A stretch of DNA of 12,094 bases, taken from the NCBI GenBank assembly GCA_002497245.1, contig DANB01000016.1:63729-75822 (forward strand). The letters run 5' to 3'. Source of the stretch: Euryarchaeota archaeon UBA439 (lineage in GTDB: Archaea; Thermoplasmatota; Poseidoniia; Poseidoniales; Thalassarchaeaceae). Made by a program: the position numbers and the translations under genes. This document shows positions 1 to 6,893 of the stretch, piece after piece. A model generated the notes under the pieces. It worked only from the letters and a program-made list of their open reading frames with translations, searched no databases and was not told the DNA's origin. Positions within the stretch are counted from its first letter, which is position 1. Each line of letters begins with the position of its first letter.

Positions 1-150
1 GTTGATCACCCTCATGGTGGTGGAAATCATCAAGCCGTTCACGGACCAAACTCAGTTAGTCGTAATGCCCCACCTGGTAAAAAGGTCGGAAATATTGCGC
101 CTAGAAGGACTGGCCGTGGCCGTGTAAGAGCGAAAGATGAGGAGTTGTAA
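1..150 (+). CDS. rpl2: Large subunit ribosomal protein uL2, C-terminal end (5' truncated by window)
   Basis: Frame 1 is open from the first base and ends in TAA at 148-150, giving the last 49 residues of uL2. uL2 binds 23S rRNA and helps form the peptidyl transferase centre and the subunit bridge. The visible part carries the family's most conserved segment, VDHPHGGGNH, at residues 1-10 of the fragment, including the histidine invariant near the catalytic centre. The usual SVSRNAPPGKKVG and ARRTGR-like stretches follow, and the tail is short and charged. The gene begins outside the window, so its length cannot be judged. The stop lies 2 bases before the uS19 start, and the GAGGAG of its last codons probably serves as the ribosome binding site for uS19. 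Identification is secure. Confidence 0.97.
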   Translation, partial: VDHPHGGGNHQAVHGPNSVSRNAPPGKKVGNIAPRRTGRGRVRAKDEEL

Positions 151-152
151 TT

Positions 153-653
153 ATGGCAAGAAAATCCAAGAAAATGTTCCGTTCACCTAAATTAGCACGC
201 CGACAAGCTAGAAAGCGTCGTTCTCAAATATCGGAACGTCGAAAGAAAGAGTTCTTGTGGAGGGGTTATACACTTGAAGAGTTAAAACAAATGCCTCTCT
301 ATCCTCCTGAAGACGATATGAGTGCTATTTGTATCGCAACTTTAATGCCTTCTCGTGCAAAGAGGTCATTATCTCGTGGTCTAAATCTTGATTGTGAAAA
401 ATTACTTGAAAAGATTAGAAAAAACACCTCAGGAAAAGTAATCAAAACACATTCTAGAAGAATGTATGTTTTACCTGAGATGGTAGGTACGACAATTGGA
501 ATCCATAATGGCAAGGATTTCGTTAATGTAGAAATTATTCCAGAAATGATAGGTCATGCTTTAGGTGAATTTGCAATGACAAGAAGTTCAGTAACTCACA
601 CCGGACCGGGTGTTGGTGCTACAAGATCTTCTACACACGTGGCATTGAAGTGA
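153..653 (+). CDS. rps19: Small subunit ribosomal protein uS19
   Basis: 166 residues. uS19 sits in the head of the 30S subunit, contacts uS13 and lies near the decoding region. The C-terminal half has the family signature: an RRMYVLPEMVG stretch (about residues 102-112), IHNGKDFVNVEI (about 118-129), then EMIGHALGEFAMTR and a basic C-terminus. The N-terminal ~45 residues are strongly basic and precede an RGYTLEELKQMPL segment, as in archaeal and eukaryotic S19. The length is slightly above the ~130-150 usual in archaea. The start is the first ATG after the uL2 stop, preceded by a GAGGAG site. It is part of the continuous ribosomal operon, 9 bases before uL22. Confidence 0.97.
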   Translation: MARKSKKMFRSPKLARRQARKRRSQISERRKKEFLWRGYTLEELKQMPLYPPEDDMSAICIATLMPSRAKRSLSRGLNLDCEKLLEKIRKNTSGKVIKTHSRRMYVLPEMVGTTIGIHNGKDFVNVEIIPEMIGHALGEFAMTRSSVTHTGPGVGATRSSTHVALK

Positions 654-662
654 GGTGAAAAT

Positions 663-1187
663 ATGAGTAGAATAACAGGTAAATCACAATCCGGATACAC
701 GCAACTTCTTGAAGGCTCAAACTTAGTCTCAGCACGTGCAGTAAATGTTGATGTTCATCAAAAACATTGTCTTCATATTGCTAAGGCATTACGTGGAATG
801 AATGCTGCCGATGCAATTTCATATTTAGAAGATGTAATTGCTGAAAAGAGAGCAATCCCTTACACTCGTCGTACACGTAGAGGTCGCGGTGGAAATACTA
901 TGGCAGGTCATCGAAAGGGTAAAATGGGTCCTGGAAAGTATCCTCGTAAGGCATCTAAAGTTTTCATCAAGTTGATAAATAGCGCTATGGATAATGCTCG
1001 TCAGAGGTATGATACAATAGAACCGGATGAAATGATCATAACTCATCTTGCATCGCACAGAGGGCAAATTCATCGTGGATGGAGACCTCGTGCTCAAGGC
1101 CGTGCAACTCCTGAAAATCATTATCAAGTAAATATCGAAATATTCTTGGAACATTTCGGCGAAGAAGAGGAAGAGGATGAATTCTGA
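663..1187 (+). CDS. rpl22: Large subunit ribosomal protein uL22
   Basis: 174 residues. uL22 binds 23S rRNA and its long beta-hairpin lines the peptide exit tunnel. Visible features are the helical core (SARAVNVDVHQKHCLHIAKA, about 23-42, then ADAISYLEDVI) and the hairpin arm with the THLASHRGQIHRGWRPRAQG segment at about 127-146, typical of archaeal and eukaryotic members (IxxxxHxGxxxxRxxPRAxGR). The last eight residues are almost purely acidic (EEEEEDEF), making the protein slightly longer than the usual ~150-155 residues. The start ATG follows a strong GAGGTGA site 4 bases upstream. Gaps of 9 bases on both sides support co-transcription with uS19 and uS3. Confidence 0.97.
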   Translation: MSRITGKSQSGYTQLLEGSNLVSARAVNVDVHQKHCLHIAKALRGMNAADAISYLEDVIAEKRAIPYTRRTRRGRGGNTMAGHRKGKMGPGKYPRKASKVFIKLINSAMDNARQRYDTIEPDEMIITHLASHRGQIHRGWRPRAQGRATPENHYQVNIEIFLEHFGEEEEEDEF

Positions 1188-1196
1188 GGTGTAAAA

Positions 1197-1946
1197 ATGA
1201 AGCAAAATACAATTAGAACTTTCATTAATCGTAATGTAGAACGTCAGCTAGTCCGTGAATATCTACTCAAAGAGACAGAACGTGCAGGTTTTGGAGGACT
1301 TGATTTTAATAGAACTCCTGAAGGAACCAAAGTAACTCTCCATGCTGAACAAGTTGGCCGTGTAATAGGCCGTAGAGGTAAAGTAATTCATGAACTGCAA
1401 CGTAGATTGCAAGAAGATTTTAATTTAGAGAATCCTCACCTTGAAGTAACTGAAATAGAAGAACAACGTTTGAATGCTCAAGTAATGGCTAGCCGACTTG
1501 CTAGTTCATTAGAAAGAGGTTGGTTCTTCCGTAGAGCTGGTCATAGCACTGCACAGAACATCATGGATGCGGGTGCAAGAGGATGTTTAGTTATTATTTC
1601 TGGAAAGATTACAGGTGCAAGGCACAGGGTTGAAAAATTCCAGAAAGGGCATATCAAGTTCTGTGGAGAGACTGCATTAGATTTCATGGATACAGGTTTC
1701 TCAGTTTGTGTAAAGAAATTGGGAACAATAGGTTGTACTGTAAGAATAATGCGTAAAGGTGTCCAACTTCCTCACGAAATTAATATTCACGAGCGTCACG
1801 AAGTAGGACTTGATCCAATTGCTGAAGTTTCGATGATTGAAGCACCTTCTGAAGATTCAAATGAGTCTGAAGCAGAAGAAGTAGTTGACTCAGTATTGCA
1901 AAAGATGGCGGACATAGAAACTACAGATGTAAAGGAGGAAGAGTGA
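1197..1946 (+). CDS. rps3: Small subunit ribosomal protein uS3
   Basis: 249 residues. uS3 lies at the mRNA entry side of the 30S head. An N-terminal KH domain is visible with the GxxG loop in VIGRRGKVI (residues 56-64). The C-terminal S3 domain follows, with GARGCLVIISGKITGARH at about 126-143 and FQKGHIKFCG at about 148-157. Residues from about 215 on form a low-complexity acidic tail (many E, D and S), commoner in archaeal and eukaryotic S3 than in bacterial S3. A GAGGTG site lies 5-10 bases before the ATG. The stop TGA abuts directly on the ATG of uL29 with no spacer, suggesting translational coupling. Confidence 0.97.
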   Translation: MKQNTIRTFINRNVERQLVREYLLKETERAGFGGLDFNRTPEGTKVTLHAEQVGRVIGRRGKVIHELQRRLQEDFNLENPHLEVTEIEEQRLNAQVMASRLASSLERGWFFRRAGHSTAQNIMDAGARGCLVIISGKITGARHRVEKFQKGHIKFCGETALDFMDTGFSVCVKKLGTIGCTVRIMRKGVQLPHEINIHERHEVGLDPIAEVSMIEAPSEDSNESEAEEVVDSVLQKMADIETTDVKEEE

Positions 1947-2150
1947 ATGACGCATCTTTCATCTAGAGAAATTGATGGCATGAATGTCGAGCAAAGACAG
2001 CGCAGATTAGAGGAACTTCGTGAAGAAATGCTTCAACTACGTGCTCAGCAAGCACTGGGTGGTTCAATGTCTGATTCAGGATCATATAAAGCAACAAGAC
2101 GTAGCATTGCTCGTTTGTTAACAAAAATGAATGAGGATTCGCAGGAGTAG
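1947..2150 (+). CDS. rpl29: Large subunit ribosomal protein uL29
   Basis: 67 residues, the normal size. uL29 is a small helical protein near the peptide tunnel exit, part of the docking area for SRP and other nascent-chain factors. The sequence shows the two-helix pattern: a conserved RRLEELREEMLQLRAQQALG (about 19-38) followed by a second helix with TRRSIARLLTKM (about 51-62). The start ATG directly follows the uS3 stop, and the site GGAGG for it lies inside the last uS3 codons (about 1933-1938). The aIF1 gene starts 6 bases after its stop. Confidence 0.95.
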   Translation: MTHLSSREIDGMNVEQRQRRLEELREEMLQLRAQQALGGSMSDSGSYKATRRSIARLLTKMNEDSQE

Positions 2151-2156
2151 GAATAA

Positions 2157-2456
2157 ATGGCAGGTATATGCAATCTATGTGGTTTGCCGGATGAGTTATG
2201 TATATGTCAAGAAATAGCAAAGGAACAACAAAAAGCAATAATTTCAGTAGTTAGAAGGAGGTATGGGAAAATGGTTACAATCGTTGAAGGAATTGATGAT
2301 ATAGCTATTGATATCAATAAACTTGCTAAGATTCTGAAAGGCGCTTGTGCAGCGGGCGGTACTGTAAAGGATCGTACCATTGAATTGCAAGGAGAACATA
2401 AGAAAAGGGCTGCTAAAGTTCTTGAACAAAATGGATATCAAGTGGAGGTGCGATAA
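2157..2456 (+). CDS. Translation initiation factor aIF1 (SUI1 family)
   Basis: 99 residues, the usual length. aIF1 binds the 30S P site and monitors start-codon and initiator tRNA pairing. The N-terminus holds four cysteines at residues 5, 8, 15 and 17 (CxxC then CxC), the small zinc-binding knuckle known from archaeal members. It is followed by EIAKEQQKA. The SUI1 core starts near residue 38, with YGKMVTIVEGID and then the GGTVKDRTIELQG stretch (about 67-79), which carries the conserved surface loop, and finally KAAKVLEQNGY-like sequence. A SUI1 gene between uL29 and Rpp29 is normal in euryarchaeal clusters. The stop TAA overlaps the ATG of the next gene by one base. Confidence 0.95.
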   Translation: MAGICNLCGLPDELCICQEIAKEQQKAIISVVRRRYGKMVTIVEGIDDIAIDINKLAKILKGACAAGGTVKDRTIELQGEHKKRAAKVLEQNGYQVEVR

Positions 2457-2716
2457 TGTCTGATTCAATTCATATGCCTTTCCTAGCAAGAAATATCCTT
2501 GTAACGGAATCTACTGACCCTACTTTGGTAGGAATTAGTGGGCAGGTTCTTGAAGAAACTCGCCGCACCATCGTCGTACAAACATCTAATGGAAAGAAAA
2601 TTCTAGCCAAAGATGTAATTAATTTCACACTCGATTTAGAAGATAAGGTCATTGAAGGTTTTACGGTAACTCAAAGGCCAGAAGATCGAATAAACCGTAA
2701 ATACAGGAGGAACTAA
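2456..2716 (+). CDS. rnp1: RNase P protein component 1 (Rpp29/Pop4 family)
   Basis: 86 residues. This is one of the archaeal RNase P proteins that assist the catalytic RNA in removing 5' leaders from tRNA precursors. The Sm-like beta-barrel core is recognisable from GISGQVLEETRRTIVVQTS (about 26-44, the family's GxVxDExxxTxxI pattern), the following KKILAKDVINFTL, and a basic C-terminus RPEDRINRKYRRN typical of the family. The short length is normal for archaeal Rpp29. The start codon overlaps the aIF1 stop in a TAATG junction. The binding site GGAGGTG lies in the end of the aIF1 gene (about 2444-2450), so translation is probably coupled. Confidence 0.94.
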   Translation: MSDSIHMPFLARNILVTESTDPTLVGISGQVLEETRRTIVVQTSNGKKILAKDVINFTLDLEDKVIEGFTVTQRPEDRINRKYRRN

Positions 2717-2717
2717 A

Positions 2718-3044
2718 ATGCGTGATATTGGAGTAGATGTAAAGACGCCGGAAGGCGAGTGGGATGGAGATGATAATTGCCCATTTAATGGTAGCCTGAG
2801 GGTCCGTGGACAAATTATTGAAGGCACAGTATACTCAAATAATATGTCAGGATCAATAGTTGTTGAGAGAGAAATGACTCGTTACATGAAGAAATATGAG
2901 AGATATGAAAAGCGTACAAGAAGATATCCTGCACATCTACCATCATGTATAGGAGATGTTAATCCTGGAGATTTTGTAAGAATTATGGAATGTAGGCCAT
3001 TATCAAAAACGGTAAAGTTCTGTGTAATCGAGAAAGGTGATTAG
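2718..3044 (+). CDS. rps17: Small subunit ribosomal protein uS17
   Basis: 108 residues, normal for archaea. uS17 is a primary 16S rRNA binder in the 30S body. The OB-fold core is visible: LRVRGQIIEGTVYS (about 27-40), SGSIVVEREM, the basic helical part YMKKYERYEKRTRRYPAHLPS (about 56-76), then IGDVNPGDFVRIMECRPLSK (about 78-97) carrying the conserved GDxVxIxExRPLSKTKxF pattern. The ~26-residue N-terminal segment before the barrel is the usual archaeal extension. The ATG is preceded by GGAGG and lies one base after the Rpp29 stop. Confidence 0.96.
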   Translation: MRDIGVDVKTPEGEWDGDDNCPFNGSLRVRGQIIEGTVYSNNMSGSIVVEREMTRYMKKYERYEKRTRRYPAHLPSCIGDVNPGDFVRIMECRPLSKTVKFCVIEKGD

Positions 3045-3046
3045 AA

Positions 3047-3445
3047 ATGAAGGGTATTTCAAGTAAAGTAACTAAGGCTCTGCCTACACAAGCTAAATTA
3101 GATTGTGCAGATAATACTGGAGCAAAAGTTGTTCAACTAATTAATGTCCTAAAGAAAGGAGGAGTTGCTGGCAGATATCCTGCAGCAGGTGTTGGAGACA
3201 TGATTCGTGTAACCGTCCGAAGAGGAACTCCCGAAACAAGAAGGCAAATATTCACTGCAGTAATTATTCGTCAATCCAGGCCATTCCGTAGAGTAGATGG
3301 AACATGGGCTAGATTTGAGGATAATGCTTGTGTTTTAACTAATGAACGTGGAGATGTTCAGGGATCTGACATCAAAGGTCCAGTTAGTAGAGAGGCTGCT
3401 GAGAGGTGGCCGAGAATAGCTGCTACAGCAAAACAAATTGTATGA
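3047..3445 (+). CDS. rpl14: Large subunit ribosomal protein uL14
   Basis: 132 residues, normal size for archaea. uL14 forms intersubunit bridges and lies beside uL19/uL24 territory on the 50S. The sequence has the family pattern: LDCADNTGAKVVQLINV (about 18-34) including the invariant DNTGA, GVGDMIRVTVRRGTPE (about 48-63), AVIIRQSRPFRR (about 71-82), then DNACVLTNERGDVQGSDIKGPV (about 92-113), matching the archaeal NxxVxxxxxGxxxGxxIxGPV signature. The AAGGTGA binding site lies in the end of uS17, whose stop is 2 bases upstream. The gap to uL24 is 10 bases. Confidence 0.97.
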   Translation: MKGISSKVTKALPTQAKLDCADNTGAKVVQLINVLKKGGVAGRYPAAGVGDMIRVTVRRGTPETRRQIFTAVIIRQSRPFRRVDGTWARFEDNACVLTNERGDVQGSDIKGPVSREAAERWPRIAATAKQIV

Positions 3446-3455
3446 GGTGTAATGA

Positions 3456-3887
3456 ATGACAACAAAGAATCCTGGAAAAAATCGTCTTTCTCAAAGTAAG
3501 GCTCCAATCCACGTTAAGCGTAAGCGTATGAGGGCTCGTTTGATTACAAATGATCCAAACCTTCAGAATATTCGAACTGTTACAGTACGTGTAGGTGATG
3601 AGGTAGAAGTCTTAAGAGGAGATTTTGGAAACCCCAATAGTACAAAATCAGACTCTAAAGGTAAGAGGTTAGGTCAATCTAGAGGACGCGCTGGACTGAA
3701 ATCCAAAGTAAACAGGGTTGATACTTCAAGCGGGCGTATATTTGTAGATGGACTTACAATTACTACTGCTGACGGTAAAGAAGAGGCGATCCCTATTCAT
3801 CCTTCAAATCTAGTTGTTACAGCCTTATATGAGGGTGACCCTGTAAGAATTAAGCAATTAATTGAAAGAGGAGGTGTGCAAGAATGA
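3456..3887 (+). CDS. rpl24: Large subunit ribosomal protein uL24 with an enlarged KOW motif
   Basis: 143 residues. uL24 is an early 50S assembly protein near the tunnel exit. The archaeal N-terminal segment (KAPIHVKRKRMRARL, about 15-29) precedes the KOW motif, which opens normally with VGDEVEVLRGDF (46-57). The expected short KGKEGKV turn is replaced by about 20 extra residues (roughly 58-82, rich in S, G, K and N) before the motif resumes at KVNRVDTSSGRIFVDG (84-99). The C-terminal part IHPSNLVVTAL (about 114-124) is normal. An out-of-frame ATG at 3452 opens only a short frame. The GAGGTG at 3444-3449 fits the start at 3456. The gene overlaps eS4 by 4 bases (ATGA). Confidence 0.94.
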   Translation: MTTKNPGKNRLSQSKAPIHVKRKRMRARLITNDPNLQNIRTVTVRVGDEVEVLRGDFGNPNSTKSDSKGKRLGQSRGRAGLKSKVNRVDTSSGRIFVDGLTITTADGKEEAIPIHPSNLVVTALYEGDPVRIKQLIERGGVQE

Positions 3888-4582
3888 GTAGTAGCCATAT
3901 TAAGCGCTTAATGATGCCAAGAAGTTGGCCATTGCCAAGAAAAACAACCATTTGGGTGCAAAAACCAGATCCTTGTGGTCATAGTATTGAGAACTGTATG
4001 CCTATGGGAGTTATTCTACGTGATGTTATTGGTGTAGCTCATAATCGTAGAGAAGCAAAGAAAATTCTTCATTCTAGAAAGATTATGGTGGATGGTAGAA
4101 TTGAAACAGCTCTTGGCCGAGGAGTTGGTTTGATGGATGTCTTAACCGTTGGAGATAATAATTATCGTTGCGTACTAGACACAAATGGTAAACTAAGATA
4201 TAGGCCAATTAATGCTAAAGAATCATCATCCAAGATTTGCCGTGTTATGGGTAAAACTACAATTTCTGGCGGTAAAACCCAATTGCATCTTCACGATGGA
4301 AGAAATATTCTTTTCGATTCAAATCCAGAATATAAATCAGGAGATAGTGTTGTAATTTCACTGCCTGAACAAGAAATCATATCTCATCATAAGTTCGAAG
4401 AAGGTGCGCTTGCATACTTAACTGGTGGTTCTCACATCGGAGAGACAGCAACAGTCAGATCTAAAGAAATTAAACGTTCATCAAAAGACAATGAAGTTAC
4501 TTTTGACGACTTTGGAACTATAGCTGATTATGTGTTCATTATTGCTGATAAAAAAGCTATACCTCTGGAGGTGAATGAATGA
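3884..4582 (+). CDS. rps4e: Small subunit ribosomal protein eS4
   Basis: 232 residues, close to the usual ~235-245. eS4 is found only in archaea and eukaryotes and binds 16S rRNA in the 30S body. Order of parts: an N-terminal segment with IKRLMMPRSWPLPRKTT (about 6-22), an S4-type RNA-binding domain with REAKKILHSRKIMVDG (about 56-71), the central domain (GVGLMDVLTV, about 80-89), and a C-terminal KOW region with LAYLTGGSHIGETATV (about 176-191). The start overlaps the uL24 stop by four bases. AGGAGGTG in the uL24 tail (about 3869-3876) is the binding site. Its own stop overlaps the uL5 start in the same way, giving three tightly coupled genes. Confidence 0.96.
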   Translation: MSSSHIKRLMMPRSWPLPRKTTIWVQKPDPCGHSIENCMPMGVILRDVIGVAHNRREAKKILHSRKIMVDGRIETALGRGVGLMDVLTVGDNNYRCVLDTNGKLRYRPINAKESSSKICRVMGKTTISGGKTQLHLHDGRNILFDSNPEYKSGDSVVISLPEQEIISHHKFEEGALAYLTGGSHIGETATVRSKEIKRSSKDNEVTFDDFGTIADYVFIIADKKAIPLEVNE

Positions 4583-5103
4583 GCGAATCAAGTACAATGA
4601 ATAAACCGAGAATAACCAAAGTTACGGTTAACATCGGAGTAGGTGAGGGCGGACAGAGACTTCAGATGGCTGAACAAGTTCTAGAATTAATCACAGGACA
4701 AAAACCAGTTAGGACTCTTTCTACAAGTACCAACAGAGATCTAGGAACCCGTGTTGGCGGGCCAATAGGTTGTAAGGTTACTATGAGAGACTCTGAGAAG
4801 GTAGCATCTTTCCTTAAAGACGCATTTTGGGTACGTCAAAACACCCTTCCAGGATATAATTTTGATCAGTCAGGAAATCTTTCATTTGGAATTTCAGATT
4901 ATACTGATTTCCCAGACCAGAAATATGATCCAGATATTGGTATATTCGGAATGGATGTAAATATCGTATTAGAGCGTCCTGGACACCGAGTTTCTCGTCG
5001 TCGTCGTCGTAATAGAAAAGTTGCTAGAAATCATCGAGTAATTCGTGATGAATGCAAGCAGTGGTTTGTAGATAATTTTGGAATTATTATAGTGGAGGAG
5101 TGA
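4579..5103 (+). CDS. rpl5: Large subunit ribosomal protein uL5
   Basis: 174 residues, normal size. uL5 binds 5S rRNA in the central protuberance and contacts the P-site tRNA. Characteristic parts are RITKVTVNIGVGEGGQRLQM (about 11-30), EQVLELITGQKPVRTLS (about 32-48), GGPIGCKVTMR, LPGYNFDQSGNLSFGISDYT (about 89-110), and GIFGMDVNIVLERPGHRVS (about 121-139). The C-terminal third has a run of five arginines encoded by five consecutive CGT codons (4996-5010). The start overlaps the eS4 stop by four bases, with GGAGGTGA ahead of it (about 4567-4574). Three bases separate its stop from uS14. Confidence 0.97.
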   Translation: MSESSTMNKPRITKVTVNIGVGEGGQRLQMAEQVLELITGQKPVRTLSTSTNRDLGTRVGGPIGCKVTMRDSEKVASFLKDAFWVRQNTLPGYNFDQSGNLSFGISDYTDFPDQKYDPDIGIFGMDVNIVLERPGHRVSRRRRRNRKVARNHRVIRDECKQWFVDNFGIIIVEE

Positions 5104-5106
5104 AGC

Positions 5107-5259
5107 ATGGCAAGAGATCATGGAGAAGAGATTGGAAGAACAGTTGGCTGTAGAAGGTGTGGCCGTCGTCGAGGTATGATTCGTCGACACGGACTTAGAT
5201 TGTGCCGTCAATGCTTCAGAGATGTAGCTACTAGTATAGGATTTAAGAAAAATAGTTGA
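5107..5259 (+). CDS. rps14: Small subunit ribosomal protein uS14, zinc-binding type
   Basis: A 50-codon frame from ATG 5107 to TGA 5257-5259 fills the space between uL5 and uS8. The product has four cysteines at residues 15, 18, 33 and 36 (CRRC and CRQC), the zinc ribbon of the short C+ form of uS14 that archaea and many bacteria use. Between and after them come GRRRGMIRRHGLRLCRQCFR and an RDVATSIGFKKNS end, as in archaeal S14 (REVAxxIGFKKY pattern). uS14 sits in the 30S head next to uS3 and uS10. GGAGGAG at about 5093-5100 gives a binding site. The size (about 50-56 residues in the family) and position in the cluster both agree. Confidence 0.96.
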   Translation: MARDHGEEIGRTVGCRRCGRRRGMIRRHGLRLCRQCFRDVATSIGFKKNS

Positions 5260-5271
5260 GGTGAGAAGAAG

Positions 5272-5661
5272 ATGCAATTTGACCCATTAAATGACGCATT
5301 TACCCGTATTTTCAATGCGGAGAACGCAGGTCACTATGAAGTGACAGTAAGGCCAGCAAGTAAATTATTAGGAAGTATGCTATCAATAATGCAGAAATCT
5401 GGATATGTAGGAGAATATGAGGCATTAGATGATGGCCGAGGAGGAGGTTACAGGATTGAATTAGTCGGTGCTATTAATCGGTGTGGAATTATCAAACCTA
5501 GATACTCCGTTCAGAGATCTGAATATGAAAAGTGGGAATCTAGATATTTGCCTGCTCAAGACTTCGGACTTCTAATAATGTCCACTAATCAAGGTGTAAT
5601 GAACCATTATGAAGCAAAGAAGGAGAGAATAGGTGGGCGTTTGCTCGCATATATATTCTAG
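5272..5661 (+). CDS. rps8: Small subunit ribosomal protein uS8
   Basis: 129 residues, the archaeal standard. uS8 is a primary 16S rRNA binder (helix 21 region) and in many organisms also represses spc-type operons by binding a mimic in mRNA; no such site is identified here. The N-terminal DPLNDAFTRIFNAENAG (about 4-20) and MLSIMQKSGYVGEYE (about 37-51) mark the first domain. NRCGIIKPRYSV (about 68-79), FGLLIMSTNQGVMNHYEA (about 99-116) and IGGRLLAYIF (C-terminus) are the conserved second-domain parts. GAGGTGAGAAG precedes the ATG. The spacers are 12 bases to uS14 and 11 bases to uL6. Confidence 0.97.
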   Translation: MQFDPLNDAFTRIFNAENAGHYEVTVRPASKLLGSMLSIMQKSGYVGEYEALDDGRGGGYRIELVGAINRCGIIKPRYSVQRSEYEKWESRYLPAQDFGLLIMSTNQGVMNHYEAKKERIGGRLLAYIF

Positions 5662-5672
5662 GGGGAAAAATT

Positions 5673-6224
5673 ATGGTAAAATTAGATAAAATAGCACATC
5701 ACATTGCATTACCAGATGGTGTTAGCGCATCATTGAATGGTGATAATGTGACTATTGCCAAAGAAGGTACCTCTGTATCGCGGGAGTTCCGTCACCCTAG
5801 ACTGGATGTCAAACAAGTCGATGGAGGTTTAGAAGTATTTTGTGATCTTCCAAGACGTTCTGAAAGAGCTTTAGCCGGAACATGGAATGCTCATTTGAAC
5901 AATATGGTAAAAGGAGTCGATATCGGTTTCGAATATCGGCTTCAGGCAGTATATTCTCACTTCCCAATGACTATCAAAGTTCAAGGGAACAAATTAACCG
6001 TAAACAATCTATTCGGAGAAAAGGTCCCTCGTGTAGCAAAACTACCATGGACTCCTGCAGAAGTTGAAGTTAGAGTTGAAAATAAAACTGATATTATAGT
6101 CAAAGGATCAGATAGAGAAAAAGTAGGTCAAACCGCAGCAAATATCGAGAGATGCTGTGTTGTGAAAAAGAGAGACAGGCGTGTATTCCAAGATGGTATA
6201 TACATAGTTTCGAAGGGAGCATAA
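5673..6224 (+). CDS. rpl6: Large subunit ribosomal protein uL6
   Basis: 183 residues, normal for archaea. uL6 lies near the GTPase-associated centre of the 50S. The two repeated domains are visible. The first has IALPDGVSASLNGDNVTIAK (about 11-30). The second has YRLQAVYSHFPMTIKVQG (about 87-104) and NLFGEKVPR. The archaeal and eukaryotic C-terminal signature TAANIERCCVVKKRDRRVFQ (about 153-172) is complete and is followed by DGIYIVSKG. The gene starts with ATG after a weak purine-rich GGGGG site. Twelve bases separate it from eL32, with a strong Shine-Dalgarno for the next gene. Confidence 0.97.
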   Translation: MVKLDKIAHHIALPDGVSASLNGDNVTIAKEGTSVSREFRHPRLDVKQVDGGLEVFCDLPRRSERALAGTWNAHLNNMVKGVDIGFEYRLQAVYSHFPMTIKVQGNKLTVNNLFGEKVPRVAKLPWTPAEVEVRVENKTDIIVKGSDREKVGQTAANIERCCVVKKRDRRVFQDGIYIVSKGA

Positions 6225-6230
6225 GGAGGT
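6223..6230 (+). promoter_or_regulatory. Strong Shine-Dalgarno site for eL32
   Basis: AAGGAGGT overlaps the uL6 stop codon and ends 6 bases before the ATG at 6237. It fixes the eL32 start upstream of the SAP-like domain, so the extension is meant to be translated and is not an artefact of choosing the longest frame. Confidence 0.8.
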
Positions 6231-6236
6231 AATAGT

Positions 6237-6893
6237 ATGGAATACGAAAACATGACTGTTGCGCAATTGAAGGAATTACTAAGGGAAGCAAATCTACCCG
6301 TTTCAGGCAATAAAAGCGTATTAATAGAAAGACTTAGCGAAAACAACACTCCTGTAGAATCCTCTGTAGAGAATTCTGTTGAAGATGAAGTAGAAGATTT
6401 CGAAGACACATTCGATGAAGAAGATGACTTCTTTGATGAAGAAGATTGGGACGATATTCATACAGCCCGCCAAAAACCAGTACTTGACGAAGAAACAAAA
6501 GCAAATCTGGCAATCAGAGCTGCTCAAATGAAAAAACAACCTAAGTTCCGCCGTCAAGAATGGTACAGATATTATCGTCTTTCAAGAACTGGTTGGAGAA
6601 AACCAAAAGGTATGCAATCTAAACAGAGATTGAATATGAAATATCGTACTCCAATGGCAAGAGTTGGATATCGCAAAATATCTGCTGTTAGGGGACTTCA
6701 CTCATCAGGTTTCGAGGATGTGCTTGTAAATCAGCCAAGTGATTTAGATGGTCTTGATCCTGAGCGTCAAGCAATCCGTGTAGGTGCAAGTGTGGGTAAT
6801 AGAAAGAGAGCTATGATTCATGATCGTGCTGATGATTTAGGTCTACGTGTTCTTAATCGTCGTAAAATAACTAGGAAAGGTGATATTCAATGA
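6237..6893 (+). CDS. rpl32e: Large subunit ribosomal protein eL32 with N-terminal SAP-like domain
   Basis: 218 residues; archaeal eL32 without extensions is about 125-135. Three parts are visible. Residues ~5-36 read as a SAP-like helix-turn-helix (MTVAQLKELLREANLPVSG at 6-24, then KSVLIERL), the pattern of a nucleic-acid-binding module. Residues ~37-75 are a low-complexity linker dominated by E, D and aromatic residues. Residues ~95-212 are the eL32 core, with KFRRQEWYRYYRLSRTGWRK (103-122) and GLHSSGFEDVLVN (153-165). eL32 binds 23S rRNA in archaea and eukaryotes. Haloarchaeal eL32 is known to carry a different (helix-hairpin-helix type) N-terminal extension, so this position tolerates added modules. 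The gene overlaps eL19 by 4 bases. Confidence 0.93.
   Translation: MEYENMTVAQLKELLREANLPVSGNKSVLIERLSENNTPVESSVENSVEDEVEDFEDTFDEEDDFFDEEDWDDIHTARQKPVLDEETKANLAIRAAQMKKQPKFRRQEWYRYYRLSRTGWRKPKGMQSKQRLNMKYRTPMARVGYRKISAVRGLHSSGFEDVLVNQPSDLDGLDPERQAIRVGASVGNRKRAMIHDRADDLGLRVLNRRKITRKGDIQ

Noticed and set aside
4996..5010. (CGT)5 trinucleotide run as a possible unstable repeat.
   Set aside because: It encodes a basic arginine run in the C-terminal part of uL5 where basic residues are expected, and five units are too few to claim a functional repeat.
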